Assembly (NCBI GenBank): GCA_918026815.1
Contig: CAKJVC010000092.1
Span: forward strand, 992,001 to 1,056,000
Origin: Chalara sp. BL73
Taxonomy: Eukaryota; Ascomycota; Leotiomycetes; Helotiales
Length of the DNA stretch: 64,000 nucleotides
Direction: 5' to 3'
Within the stretch, counting starts at the first letter, position 1. Each line of letters begins with the position of its first letter. The position numbers and the translations under genes were made by a program. Of this stretch, positions 35,042 to 46,876 are shown piece by piece. The notes beneath the pieces are model-generated. The model saw only the letters and a program-made list of their open reading frames with translations, did no database searches and was not told the origin of the DNA.

Positions 35042-37770
35042 ATGCACTGGCTGGGCATAATATGGTGCTTTGAAACTTCAAAAATTCTAGCAATGTCTGT
35101 TTCCAACACCAGCAGCCCAGCTGGCGTTGAACAACGGGGAGAGGATGGAATTCCCAGTATAGAGGAATTCAAATGGATGATCCAGACACTGGAGCTGGAA
35201 ACCTCAGTCCGATGCTCAGAATTACAGAGAATGCATTCAGATTCAAACTGTCTCTGCTCAACGTGCTCATCAGTTGGCGAACTGCTTCTTGTTTTGTTTG
35301 AACGGGAGAGTGATCCAGACGCAGGCAATGCTGTAAGCAGAGATGCCACAGGCAATATCTTTCTAGACGATTTGGAAGATATCTTACGTAAAGAGGGCTG
35401 CAGCCTTTGCTCGTTGATTGCAATGCAATTTCTAAGATCGAAACGGCGCCATATCTATCAACTCATCTGCGACGGAGATGTGTCGGCCGGGGACTTATCG
35501 TTGGAAACCATTGCAGACGTAATTTTCGAACTTCAGGACCCTCAAAGCTGGATTGAAGAGTCTCAATCCACAGTGGTACAGCTTTCTCTTGGATCTCTTG
35601 CCGTAGATGGCACTTTGTCATTTTGGTGGCCTGAATTCCTAAGCGATTCAGTTGACGACGAGCCACTTCTGCTCCCCATTTCTGTGAGTCTGTCGTACAT
35701 TATTTTCATATGCTACCGTTAACTCTGGGAATGTAGGTTGTTACTTATCATCAGACAGGTTGAGGATTATCTGCCACTGTTTGGAAAACCGAAACCGTGG
35801 GTTCATTTGCGTACGGACCAACCGCAAGACAAAAGTCTCACCATGCTTGTGCAATGCTTCGATATCTGTAAACATAAGCACAACTTATGTGGAAGTGATC
35901 ACAAATCATTGCCTAAAAGACTCATTGATGTTCAAAATATGTCGGTTAAAGAAATCAAGCTGCTTGACTCGGTAAGCCATACTTGTCTCAAGACTACTTA
36001 TGGCATGTTTTTTGCATGCTAGCAATGGCGTGGATGTGCGATATATAGTTGGCTTACTAAAACTAGGCAGTCCAATACGTTGCTCTAAGCTACGTTTGGG
36101 GACGTTCTCCTTCTCTCCTGCTTACAAAGTCTAACGAGAATTCGCTTTCCCGTCGAAATGGTGTTCAGAAAGATCTTCTGTCGCAAACTATTGTTGATGC
36201 AATGGAAGTGTGCCAACAGTTTGGATTTCAGTTTATATGGATTGATGCTTTGTGCATTATACAAGATAGCTACGAAGACAAAATGAATGAAATTCACAGA
36301 ATGCATAGTATATATGCTTCTGCAGATTTGACGAGTAGACATCCCCATGAAACTAGGCTAGGTCGTCATGACTGACCAATGGGACTTAGTTGTTGCTGCA
36401 ACAGGGCCTGATTCCTCGTCTGGTCTCATTCCGAAGGCCGACGTACCTAACGATGTGCGAGCTCATAGAATTGCTGGACAACGATTCCTTCTTGATGCAC
36501 CAGAAATGAGAAGTGTGACAGAATTCTCCACATGGTTCACCCGGGGATGGACGCTGCAAGAGCTTATATTTTCACGTAAAATTCTCTACTTCACACCTGA
36601 GCGTGCATACTATACTTGCACGGAGGGAAACTGGAGCGAGGATTTCCCAATTGGTTTAGAGTCCTTCGTGGACGACGATCCCAAGCTCGGCTTCAACTTT
36701 ACGAATGCGGTCTCTCCATTCGAGAACTATAACTCGATTGTTGAGAAGATATCTGTGCGAGATTTTACTAAAGAGAGTGATGTCTTGAATGCTTGCCAAG
36801 GATTCCATACTGGTGTGCTCTACAGTACCATGGGTGATCTAGTTTGCGGTATCCCAGCAAATTGTTTTGAGTATTGTCTTGCTTGGCAAGCTGACGGTAA
36901 GTTGAGGAGACGAGGTCCATCCAGCATCGGGTCAGAATTCCCTTCTTGGTCGTGGGCTGGATGGGTTGGCCCAATCACTTATCCTCTTCTGTCTGGACCT
37001 AAAGAAACAAAGGTTGAGTACCTGAGCACGTGGTCATTCTATCAGTAAGCATGTGCAGAACTCGCCGTTCTAACGATCTCTAATACAGGCGTTACAGAGC
37101 AATAAAACTAAGAACTTCGGAGGAAGATATGGTCTCGGGGCCAGATTCTCTATGCCCTGTTCTTCCAAGCATGAGTTCCAAAGACCTGCTTGGAAGACTA
37201 ACCACTTGGTCCTTCACTCCACTCAATCTACACCAGACGCGCAAATGGCAAGGCCTGGAGATCAAGAATATTGAACTTCCAGCGCGAATACCTTCCAAAA
37301 TTTCACCCATGGAGTCGGGGCTTCTCTTCACCCGTACTTCAGCAATCACCTGCCAGGCTGTCTTAAGCCCCAGTTCTGGCCTTGCTTCACGAAAAAACAT
37401 TGAATTTCTGTCCATAACCTCGAAAGACGACCTAATCGGCGAGATAAACCTTGACGTGAATACCCTCGCCCCTTTCATAACTAATTCTCTATCTCAGGAG
37501 CCTATAACCATTGAACTTATTCCCCTCTTCAAGATAGATTTTCAAAACTCTAGCATGCAGAGTATTATCTGGAGGAATAAATACAGCAACATTGGTCAGT
37601 TTTCCCGGGCTTTTGGTGAGTTCTTAGAAGGGCAAACGGATATAAATATGTATGCAGCAATGTGGATTCGATGGGAGGACGGGATCGCCTATCGAGTGGC
37701 AGTGGGATATGTTACTCAGGAAGGATTCCGGACTGCCAGGCCGGTGGAGAAAGAGATTCTACTTGGTTGA
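35042..37770 (+). CDS. HET-domain (heterokaryon incompatibility) protein
   Basis: Five exons (35042-35683, 35759-35971, 36067-36334, 36390-37044, 37089-37770) give 819 residues; a second start at 35093 (MSVSNTSSPAG) would give 802. The N-terminus has paired cysteines (CLCSTC, EGCSLC). The HET domain follows: HNLCGSDHKSLPKRLIDV, YVALSYVWG, FIWIDALCIIQDS, MHSIYASADLTIVAATGPDS and the downstream GWTLQELIFSRKILYFT. HET domains, TIR-related in fold, trigger cell death when unlike fungal individuals fuse and serve in innate-immunity-type responses. The C-terminal 350 residues (WSWAGWVGP and beyond) are a variable region of the usual kind. There are no internal stops, so the gene seems intact. Confidence 0.9.
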
Positions 37771-38399
37771 ATAAAATTAGGTAAGAGCTAAATAAAATAC
37801 AACTGCCTTTAGTTCTTCAAATTGTGATAAACCCTCGAAACAGAAGGCGACTTCCTTTCAATATCAGGTGATCAGATTTGAGATCAGGCTGTATCAATAC
37901 ATATCAGGTAGATCCCATAACTCCCTTCATGGCTAATAATCTTGCGAAAGACACTGCCTCGCTGGACCTCGAGCCGACCTCCTAATTTGCCACATCGGCC
38001 AATGATAGCTCGCAATCTATCAAATAGTTAAACCCTCATATACATAACGAGATAGGCCCTTCTATTTAAATCAAAATCAATCAAAAATGACCATAGAGCC
38101 GCAACTGTGTCATCAAAGGTTAGGATTTAAATTGAACAATCTGCATTTCACCACCCTATCCATTTCCTCACTATTCTTGAATATTTATTTCAAAGTTTGC
38201 GTTAGGAGAGCTCGAATAACCTGTTACTGTAGACTTTCTCTAGGCCTTCATTGCGCCTCGATTTGTAGTCTCTTCGATGGAGGTGGTGGCTTAAACGGAA
38301 ACAAAGCCTGAATTCAGCAGAGAGAGTCTGTTAGTTTTCAATTTCATACAGCTCACACGCCGGATGAGTCTAGTTCCAAGCAATGATATATTTGCCCAG
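37771..38399. other. intergenic, no gene seen
   Basis: AT-rich stretch between the convergent 3' ends of the HET gene and NIT2; it marks the edge between the accessory-looking island and housekeeping genes. Confidence 0.35.
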
Positions 38400-39423
38400 C
38401 TATATTTCTGGATATACGTCACTATCATCAACAATCAGCTTTCATTCACGCAAGTAAGATGAACCTAGTACTTACGTTCTCCGCAACAACGGCATCTTCT
38501 TTTTGATCTCTTCTTGATAGTCTAAATTGATATCTACGAGCCCAATCTCTGGATCCGAGCCCTCGCCCGTCATATCCAATAATACTTTCCCCCACGGATC
38601 CACAACCATCGAGTGTCCATAGCTCGTCCGCTTCTCGTTGTGCGCTCCGACTTGGGCAGCTGCAATTACATAGGTTTGCGTCTCGATGGCTCGTGATCGG
38701 AGGAGGGCCTCCCAGTGTGCTTGACCAGTGGGAACGGTGAACGCTGAGGGGTAAGTGATAATCTGGGCGTTTTGGCGGGCCAGGGAGATTCCGATTTCCG
38801 GGAAACGGAGCTGGAGATGTCAATCATCGATTGCCAGATTCAAGGTTGACATAAGAGACCGATCAGTAATCTCACATCAAAGCATATCGTCAGCCCAACA
38901 CGTCCAACCACCGTGTCCACGGGTGCGATGATTCTCTTGCCTCCTTCAACGCTGTTGCTCTCCCTCAAGGCTCCATAGTCAAAGAGATGCAGCTTATCAT
39001 AGTAAGAAGTAATTTCGCCGTTTTCGTCGATCCAGCAGCTACGGTTCAGGAGCTTGTTTGATGTGGGCACGTGGATGCCGACATTGATGGCGAGAGATGA
39101 TTCTTTAGCTGCTTTCTGAAGACCGAGCAAGAAGGGACTTGTCTCCATGGGCTGGGCTAGAGAGACGGATTCTGCTGGGCTAGAGGCGATGTAGTCTGCT
39201 GCTTCTGGGAGGAAAAGTGCCTGGTGGTGTAAGTTAGGTAGTTTCATGAGAGAGATGGAAAGGTACCTTTGCACCTGCTTCCACGGCCTTCCTGATGAGG
39301 ATTTGGCACAGGGATAGATTGTGGGTCATAGATGCTGTAGAACAGAGCTGTCCGATTGCCTATAGAGTATGAGCATGAGTATGAGACAGGATGCCACAGG
39401 TGTAACCTTACCGCAATAGCCAT
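38400..39423 (-). CDS. NIT2: deaminated glutathione amidase (Nit2/Nit1 branch of the nitrilase family)
   Basis: This amidase repairs deaminated glutathione. Five exons (39423-39412, 39359-39267, 39220-38876, 38810-38476, 38421-38400) give 268 residues. The first exon is 12 bases (MAIA) and the last 22 bases; the last restores the family ending RRTDVYPEI in place of a premature stop at the GTAAGT donor. The catalytic triad is visible: E41 in FLPEAADY, K111 in YYDKLHLFD and C148 in LTICFDLRFPE. Other nitrilase blocks are AIGQLCSTASMTHNL and SYGHSMVVDPWG. The gene is divergent from HEM25 with 532 bases between the starts; the product probably acts in cytosol and mitochondria. Confidence 0.9.
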
Positions 39424-39955
39424 GATGTTTCTATGTGATTCAGAGTAAAGGAAATGTGAAATGTGAATATAAGAGGATTAGGTTTGATTACGCCCTATTG
39501 CTGAATGGATTTAAAAGGAAGAATTATGAAATGCATGCATGTATCGAGACAAGCAGCTGGCTTGAAAATGGGGGATACTTTAATTATATTGTCTACTCAA
39601 GACATGATAGACCAAGTAAACAACTCCAGCACTAGAGCATTTCAACCGTGTAAGTTTTTGAATATTGTCAATCAAGATACATTCCTAATAAATGCAGGAT
39701 TATATTACATCTACCGTCAGAAATGACTGAGTTTATGGTCGCTGAGCGAGCATGAAGTGGGGACAAGCTTCAATGACGTCTCCGTTCATTGCCGAGCCGA
39801 AGCTTCCTCAAAATATTCTTTTGAGTCAGAACTTCATTCCACCTTCCAACGAAGCTTCAGCATTAAAGCTTTCCGCAATCCTAGCTATCGCCAGCATGCA
39901 ATCCAGATAAGAGCAAATAACATTTACACAGATATGCCGTTATAGCACCAACGAA
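39424..39955. promoter_or_regulatory. divergent promoter region of NIT2 and HEM25
   Basis: 532 bases between two starts. AT-rich in the middle; no distinct operator seen. Confidence 0.4.
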
Positions 39956-41026
39956 ATGTCCAATGGCGCCCCGCCCCAAAAGTCCAAGTCTTCGGCCTGT
40001 ACATTCTCCCTCTCCCTCCTCTTTAAATCACGTCTAACTAACAACTGTAAAGCTTTTCACTTCCTAGCCGGTGCGTCCTCAGGAGTTCTCTCCGCCGTGC
40101 TCCTTCAGCCCGCAGACCTCCTTAAAACCCGTATCCAGCAATCCAACCACCGCTCTCTGCTAGCCACAATCCGCAGTATCTCCTCCGCTCCAAATACAAC
40201 CTTCCTCTCCTTCTGGCGCGGCACCCTCCCCTCAGCTCTGCGAACGGGTCTCGGATCCGCCCTGTACTTCACGAGCCTAAATGCGTTACGACAGCACGTC
40301 GCACGCTCAAACCTCCTCTCCAACCTCACGGTGCCCATCCTGCAAAATGGATCGTCAAGGACCACATACAGCTCAAGCTCCCTCCCAAGACTAGGCAACC
40401 TGGCGAACCTGACGACGGGGGCGATTGCGCGAGCCAGTGCCGGGCTCGTCCTGATGCCCATGACCGTCATCAAGGTCAGGTACGAGAGCGACCTGTACGC
40501 GTACCGCAGCATCGCGAGCGCAGGGCGGGACATCTACCTCACGGCCGGCCTCCGCGGGTTCTTTGCCGGATTCGGCGCCACCGCTATCCGCGACGCTCCG
40601 TATGCGGGCCTCTATGTGCTCTTCTACGAGCAGCTCAAGAAACGCCTCTCTGTCTTCTCCTCATCCTCTTCGCACCCTCTTAACCCCTCTGTAGCCACCC
40701 CCCGACCGCTGCAGATGAAAGTTTCTACCTCGACGACGATCAATTTCGCGTCTGGGGTGCTGGCTGCGGGGGCAGCGACGGCGATCACGAACCCGTTTGA
40801 TGCGGTGAAGACGCGGATTCAGTTGCAACCGGGGAGGTATCGGAATTTGGTTCAAGGAGGGGGGAGGATGGTGAGGGAGGAAGGGTGGAGATGTTTGTTT
40901 GATGGGCTGGGGTTGAGGATGGGGAGGAAGGCGATGAGTAGCGCGCTTGCTTGGACGGTGTATGAGGAGTTGATTAGGAGGGCGGAGAGTGCTTGGAAAA
41001 CTCCTGTGGAAAGTAATGTCTTATAG
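39956..41026 (+). CDS. HEM25: mitochondrial glycine carrier Hem25 (SLC25A38 family)
   Basis: An inner-membrane carrier that brings glycine into mitochondria for the first step of heme synthesis. Three carrier repeats are marked by [23 protein letters not shown] and [11 protein letters not shown], with [21 protein letters not shown] at the first helix. The frame is open throughout, but bases 39999-40052 (GTACAT to AAAG, with TCTAACTAAC branch sequence) look like a 54-base intron. Removing it joins KSSA to SFHFLAG as in relatives, giving 338 residues in place of 356. A Ser-rich insert (about residues 225-245) lies between repeats two and three. The gene converges on the basic coiled-coil gene. 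Confidence 0.92.
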   Translation: MSNGAPPQKSKSSACTFSLSLLFKSRLTNNCKAFHFLAGASSGVLSAVLLQPADLLKTRIQQSNHRSLLATIRSISSAPNTTFLSFWRGTLPSALRTGLGSALYFTSLNALRQHVARSNLLSNLTVPILQNGSSRTTYSSSSLPRLGNLANLTTGAIARASAGLVLMPMTVIKVRYESDLYAYRSIASAGRDIYLTAGLRGFFAGFGATAIRDAPYAGLYVLFYEQLKKRLSVFSSSSSHPLNPSVATPRPLQMKVSTSTTINFASGVLAAGAATAITNPFDAVKTRIQLQPGRYRNLVQGGGRMVREEGWRCLFDGLGLRMGRKAMSSALAWTVYEELIRRAESAWKTPVESNVL

Positions 41027-41720
41027 GGCAAAGTGAAGGAAGATGGTATGCGAGACGAGCAAGGGAAAAAAATATATAGAGCGGGATTGTATAACACTCT
41101 ACTTGTAAGAAGAGAAGGATGGGGATCCATGTTTACAATACGGATATGGCTGGCCCAGCATAGCAATGGGAGTTGGGCGGCGTTATGGACTCTGCTATAT
41201 GGTGGTTGTACAGTATTGTATGATGAAGCTCGCAAGAACTTGAACGGGTTGGAAAAGCAATGCGCTACTCAGTTACAAACATTATAAAAACTAAGGATCA
41301 CAAGAAGAGCAGTCTTTTCGCGGAGAATGGTATCTTTATATGAGCGGTATGTAATAATTCCAAATGTTTGAGCACCCCCAAGTTCAACCAAGCCTAATAG
41401 CTTTGAAAAAAAAAAAGTCTCAAATAATTGATCAAAAAGCAAGATACCCCAAGTGGCCGTCTGATATCTCCAAAGAATGCAAGCGCGTCCAAATATTCTT
41501 CCCCTTCTTTCAACATGGTCATTTCGGTCATTTCATCGTTCTCATGGCATCTCATCACAGCCCCATCCAAATATTTTACCAGGGTCCGATTTCATCACCT
41601 TTGTCGTTTCCCGCCGCAGCGTCCTCCGCGTCTCCATTCCTGATTTTTCCTCCCCGTCAACGAATCGATCACGCTCGCATCACCCGCAAGCGTGCCTCTG
41701 GCTTAATCACCTATGGCCAC
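41027..41720. other. convergent intergenic region
   Basis: 694 bases between two 3' ends, with an A-run at about 41406-41416. No gene is seen. Confidence 0.4.
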
Positions 41721-42905
41721 CTACGAAACGCCCGCAAAGAACTTGATCGCTCTGCTTGGGCTCCGCCTCTTCTTCCGCACATACTCCAATCTAGGCTCCT
41801 TGTGTTTGCTGTCCTCGATCGCGATGATGGTTGATGCTGGCGGGGAGTGGTGGCGGTGGTGATGGTGTTCAATCAGGGGGATCCTACGCTCGCGGATCTC
41901 GCGTGTGTGCCGCCAGAGGATGTCCTGTTCGTGCTCGGGCACCCAGCGCTTGATTAGAATGAAGTCAGGGTCCTGTTTTGCATTAGTATACGATTTTGTT
42001 TGTTTGCTGTTGAATTTGGAAGAAGGACTTACTTGGTCAAACTCGTATTCGATGCGGTATTCTCGCAGGGTTTCGATGGACAAGTGTCTCCGGGACATTC
42101 TTGTATACGTCGGAGCTGGAGCGATTGCCTTTAGACTATCAGGCGCTCCTTCCTTCTTCATCACAATCGCGATCTGCGTCTCGTCCATGCCTGCTTTGCG
42201 CAAATCCGTCTCCATCTGGATCTTAAACAGGCGATCCCGCTCTTCCTTGGCCTTCTTCTCCTCAGCCGCCTTCTTCGTTTGTTTCTCTTCGTACTCCTTG
42301 ACTGCACGCTTCCGCTCCTCTTCAATTATATCCTCTCGCTCCCTCCTGTCTCGCTCTTCCTTTAGCCGCTTGTATTCCATGTGTTTCTTCATGCGATCGG
42401 CTTCTCGTTCCGCGGCTTCTTTACGCTGGTATTCCTCTAGCTCGCGCCGAGTCTGCTCGAGCTCGAAGTCCACCGCCGAGGGACCTGGTGGTGCATGGAA
42501 GCTTACTGGTCGAGGACGAGAATGGGAGTGTGATCGGGAGTGAGAGTGGGAGTGTGGGTGCGGGTGCGCAATCAGGTAGTGGTCCCGCGGGTCATCGATC
42601 ACGACGGGATTCACATCGTCGTCGAACTGGTCGTTATAGATACGGTTATTGATAACGATGGGCTGTGGTGCGACGGGTGGTGGAGTGGGACGAGAATGAG
42701 AGGAGGATCGTGGTCGGTCAAAGGATCCGGATCTGCTGCGTCGTCGGCCTCCATGCTCTGGAATTAAATAGCTGTTTCCGTGGGAGTAATAGACCGGTGC
42801 GCCTGCTGGACGATGGCGATATTCGGGTTGTGGTATGGGATTACGCCCATGGCGGACGTTGAAACGGATATCAAGATCATCTTCTTCCTCTCCGTAATAA
42901 CTCAT
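41721..42905 (-). CDS. basic coiled-coil protein with His/Ser-Arg regions, conserved in fungi
   Basis: Exons 42905-42033 and 41972-41721 give 374 residues. The 60-base intron has GTAAGT, a TACTAAT branch site and CAG, and leaves the frame open, so an unspliced form would carry 20 extra residues. The N-terminus is acidic (EEEDDLDIRF). Residues 45-75 are Arg/Ser-rich, about 110-135 are His/Ser/Pro repeats, and about 150-235 are a highly charged helix (RREREDIIEEERKRAVKEYE). A better-conserved C-terminal part follows: RKAGMDETQIAIVMKKEGAP, PTYTRMSRRHLSIETL, and DPDFILIKRWVPEHEQDILW. I recognise this only as a recurring ascomycete hypothetical protein. A nuclear or RNA-related role would be a guess from composition. 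Confidence 0.8.
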   Translation of the reverse strand: MSYYGEEEDDLDIRFNVRHGRNPIPQPEYRHRPAGAPVYYSHGNSYLIPEHGGRRRSRSGSFDRPRSSSHSRPTPPPVAPQPIVINNRIYNDQFDDDVNPVVIDDPRDHYLIAHPHPHSHSHSRSHSHSRPRPVSFHAPPGPSAVDFELEQTRRELEEYQRKEAAEREADRMKKHMEYKRLKEERDRREREDIIEEERKRAVKEYEEKQTKKAAEEKKAKEERDRLFKIQMETDLRKAGMDETQIAIVMKKEGAPDSLKAIAPAPTYTRMSRRHLSIETLREYRIEYEFDQVSPSSKFNSKQTKSYTNAKQDPDFILIKRWVPEHEQDILWRHTREIRERRIPLIEHHHHRHHSPPASTIIAIEDSKHKEPRLEYVRKKRRSPSRAIKFFAGVS

Positions 42906-44612
42906 TGTGAGCTCGAGGCTGCTATAGAACCACGAGGCTGTTTTCTTTCCTTTTTTTGTTTTATTTTATTAAAATAGATTTGCTTGCTTGCGAAGCAGGG
43001 CGCGCTGCGGGGTATTTGATGCTCCTCTTGGGCGACCCGGGTTCAATTACCAATCGATGAGGGTTGATCGTCGGGGGGCGATAAGGGCACTGAGGGGTAT
43101 TTTTGTGGATAAGCTTTCACTGAACGTAAGAAGATGCGACGCGAGTGTATATATATATATATATATGGACTTGATGCGTAGTCGAGGGCGATGAGCAGCC
43201 GATACTCACAACTTTGTGTCTTGCTGGATGTGCGAGGACGGGTGTGTCAGCAGATCCAACGAAGAGAGATGAGTGACCTCTTTGTCGTGGGTGGGCATGG
43301 GGTTGGGGTTTTTAAAGGTGTCAGCGTGGAGGGGTTGGATGTCTAGCCTTTGTTAGGACAAGCATGAGCTTCCTTCCAACAGACAGACTCTCTTGCCCCT
43401 AGATACCCTCCGCTATGCTAATTTGTGTGTTGCTGCATGATGATCTCCAGTACTTACTCTCCTCTTTCGCAGTCCGAACCCAATCACGCATGCCGCCCTT
43501 TGAACATACATTACTTTGACCATGTCTCTTTTTCCCTTTCGGAACTATTAAGGAACAAGCATTATCATTCAAGCATTGGCTTTGATTACTGTGGCATCCC
43601 GCTTAAGGGGAGACGGGGGCTTAACACGCTAACCGGCCCTGTTGGTAGCCCTATAGGAGGGGGTATCGGAAGTCTGATTAGCACATTCTACAGGCTCGCG
43701 CTTGTGCTTGTGCCAGGCGGTGGTGGGATAGCTGCCGCTGTACGAAAAGTACAGTGTTCTTGCACAACTGTGGAGATTTGACTACTGCACCTCAATGCAC
43801 CCGTTGCCAGCCCATACCATGCACCATGTCTCGTAAAATGCACCTCTGGATGTCTCTAATTGCTCCGATCCTGACCAGCTTCAGCCGCGCGCCATGCACT
43901 TCATCTGTTCCTTGGGTCATCGTCCCCTGTCCAATCCTGAGGCAGAGAAATCGGGGCTGAACTGTTTGCCACTGGCTGTGGCTGAAGATGGTAATTTTCG
44001 AACCACCAGTCTGCATACTGTATGTTTGCTTCAGGCAAGTTACGGGTATTCTAGATTACGGAAGTAATCGCTGCTTTCAGGCAGTGACGGCAGCGCCGGC
44101 AGCACGAGAAAGACTTTTCGTGCATTCGTGGCGGTTCGAGACTCTCCAGGTAGTGTTCGGTGTTTGGGGGCCAAATGGCCCTCATCCCCACCGCTCTTCG
44201 ACGACCTCCATAAAAACACGCTTTGCGATCTGTGACTGGCTGCATTGGAAGAAATTGGCCATAATATTTATTATCAACTGTTCATAATATGTTGCCGAGT
44301 AGTTCTATTTTTAGGTTGGGCAAAAGATGTTGGGTTTCATGGTTGTGTGTATTTGTCTGCTGCTAGGCCTATCTACTGAGTGACGTTGGTTTCCTGTCCT
44401 CTTTACCTCCTCCGTGGCGATTCATCATCTGCCCGAGAGCGGCAAAGCAGTTTGATGTGCAGTACTGGTACTTCTTGTTTCATAAGTCGAAACATTATCT
44501 GGAGGTTTTGATTTGGCTTCATGGCTGACCTCTCCCTCATTCCTTTCCACTTCTGGCCCTCCAAGCATGGTCACTCTCCTAAAATGGCGCGTGTTACTGT
44601 GAACGTTTGACA
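42906..44612. other. intergenic, promoter of the basic coiled-coil gene
   Basis: 1.7 kb. A minus-strand GTGAGT at about 43202-43207 and TTCTATAG at about 42924-42931 could bound a 5' leader intron of the 42905 gene. No further gene is seen. Confidence 0.35.
43148..43166. repeat. (TA)n microsatellite
   Basis: Nineteen bases of alternating T and A upstream of the basic coiled-coil gene. Confidence 0.85.
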
Positions 44613-45148
44613 TTAAGCGCGCCCTCCACTCTTGAAGATCTGGTCAATGTGCTCTCGGCTGTTCTTGTGTGTGGTCTCGAGATACAGTAGCTTTTTTCCC
44701 AGATTGTCCACATCGGATTTCAGCTCTGACGTCTCGCCCTTCAGTCTCTTGTCTACACCCTCTATGGGGCTGTAAACAAACCTATTAATCATATATTAAT
44801 ATCGCCCGAAAATGTGGTATCTTGTGACTCTTGGGGATGGTTGGGCATGAAAGAGGCAGAATAATGAAAGAGTTTGCCTACATCTTGCCTACCCCTTCAT
44901 AGACATTTGTGTCACTAGGAAGCGTCGAAACCTCTTCCGAGGTCAACTGCAGCATCCGAATTTCCCGCTGCTTGCCGGAAATTTGTGAACGAACGACATT
45001 TATCTGTTGTTGAGCGGCTGCGGCCTGGCTCTCAATCTCCTGAACAAGCTACGGACAAGTGTCAATACCACACTCTCAATAGGCAAGGTGGAAATGGCCG
45101 GTCTGTCCAGAAACTCACCTTCTGGAGGGCCTCATTTGGAATAGACAT
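44613..45148 (-). CDS. PFD1: prefoldin subunit 1
   Basis: A beta-type subunit of the hexameric prefoldin chaperone, which hands unfolded actin and tubulin to the CCT chaperonin. No long frame shows it; three exons (45148-45119, 45048-44882, 44781-44613) join to 121 residues: MSIPNEALQK, LVQEIESQAAAAQQQINVVR, SDTNVYEGVGKMFVYSPIEG, VDKRLKGETSELKSDVDNL, then LYLETTHKNSREHIDQIF. The beta-hairpin core YEGVGKMF and the two flanking coiled coils are diagnostic. The second intron (100 bases) splits the ATG of KM between exons. Confidence 0.9.
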
Positions 45149-46876
45149 CTTTGATTAACAGGGATACAGAAATGAAGGCTTCGTTGATCACGATTCTGGG
45201 TTCACGAGATCTAGAGGCTTGTTGAAAGGCATAAGTTAGGCCTCACCGCTTTTATCACACTTCCTCTCCAGTGGCAGAATTTCAAGCCAATGAAAGTCAT
45301 GTGATGATAAGAGATACTTATTTTCTACATGAGTGTTAATGCCTCCGAGCGCAAGTGTGGGTGCTGTTCTGACCTATCAGACTCCGTCTCTGTCTCCATC
45401 TCAGTTTATGCAATGCCTTATATCCGAGAGGAAATTGAATTGAGCAGTCTGTGATAGTCTCAATCTTGAAAGACAGTTCAAAAGAGCTGCTCTGTAACTT
45501 CAAGGAAGATGCATTTTTATGCTGGCAGCTCGTAAAGCACTGTTGCAGCAGCCGTTCCGTCATGTCATATCATGTTGCATTGTTTACTCTCTCCTTTTTT
45601 TGGAAACGAGATCAGCATTCAGGCAGATGCCTCTCTCCCTCCCTTTTGTGGTGCCGTTCGGCGTAGCACTCTTGCATTGCATACATTGTGACCTGGATTT
45701 AATCCAACTTTCAGAAACCGACTCTCCATGAATTAGCCCTTGGTCTCCCTAGTTACGGTTGCATATTCAGGCTCATCTGCCAGACATTGGGTCAAAGGTG
45801 GGCGGGCCAAACCCCAAATGAAGGAAATAGCTGGTTTTACAGTTCGTGCGTTCTTGAGCGGGTTTGGATTTATGTACCATACCCTCCCGCGGAGGTTTTG
45901 TAAATGTCTTTTGAAGGGGGATCTGAGACTTTTACTGTGTGCTGTTGAGATCGAATGCTCTGCAGATCATTGAGACACTGACGATATCATCTTGGTTATG
46001 TCCTAGAATTACACACTCCAGCACTCCAAGATCAACCCCTTCGAGATAAAGATTGTCCTCACTTTGGAGAAGCGGTTATGACCAAACTTGGACTACCGTT
46101 TTGTATTATAACCGCTAGGTAGCAAACGCCAGATTTTTCTCAAACGGTCCTTATACAAGGAATCATCGGGTAAAAAGGTTAGTCACAATGATAACTCCTA
46201 GACAAAGATCTTGACCTGTCCTGCTATGCCGTTTGACAATATTGACTGTTATATTCAGGTGTAGAGTATAGGTTAAATTTGAGCTATCCAAAGTTTTCAG
46301 AGCCAACAAAAACCTTACAGCATAAGTCTACTATCCATATAGATCAAGGCCATTGCAACCTTTACTAACGAAGCAATCTCTTCATGATGGTTGATTGTGA
46401 ACGAATAACTTCATGTAGCATTCAAGATATGTCTAACCATACTTGGATTCTCTTATACATATGATAAGTCTAGATGATGCAATAAGGCAGTGGGCCTATC
46501 CTCCAGGATGTACTGAATCTTTCGGACTATTCTTTGTGTGAATTAGGTGGTCCTAATCACAACTTCAGCCCTGTCGAATCCATAGTTCTGGTGGTTCATG
46601 GTTTTGACAGGGTTCGGACCCTCGCAGGTGGTCTTGGCGCAGAAACGTGGGAAGACCACGCAATCCGTTTGTAGCTCAATTCACTTTGTGACTCGAGACT
46701 CGATTCACCTCATTTCCTGTTAGTACAATCTTTAGAACTGTATTTCTCAGCTTCGCTAGCCCAAGAAAGGAGACAAACCAATCTGCGGAAAAGGGTACGA
46801 ATGATATGTATATCCTAGTACGCGTCGCGACGGAAAAAGCAGACGAGGCTGTCACGGATAATTTGGTGGAGAAAAG
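45149..46876. other. intergenic, no gene seen
   Basis: 1.7 kb between the divergent starts of PFD1 and the golgin gene; the frames at 45336-45973 show no domain content. A short perfect hairpin lies at 46609-46622. Confidence 0.4.

Noticed and set aside
36368..37048. Start of a separate gene at 36368
   Set aside because: That ATG lies in the third intron of the HET gene, whose splice sites continue the HET domain.
43754..43960. Cys-rich short frame
   Set aside because: No signal peptide, no promoter, composition consistent with chance in a non-coding stretch.
46609..46622. Hairpin resembling a tRNA T-arm
   Set aside because: The loop is six bases and no acceptor, D or anticodon arms can be folded around it.
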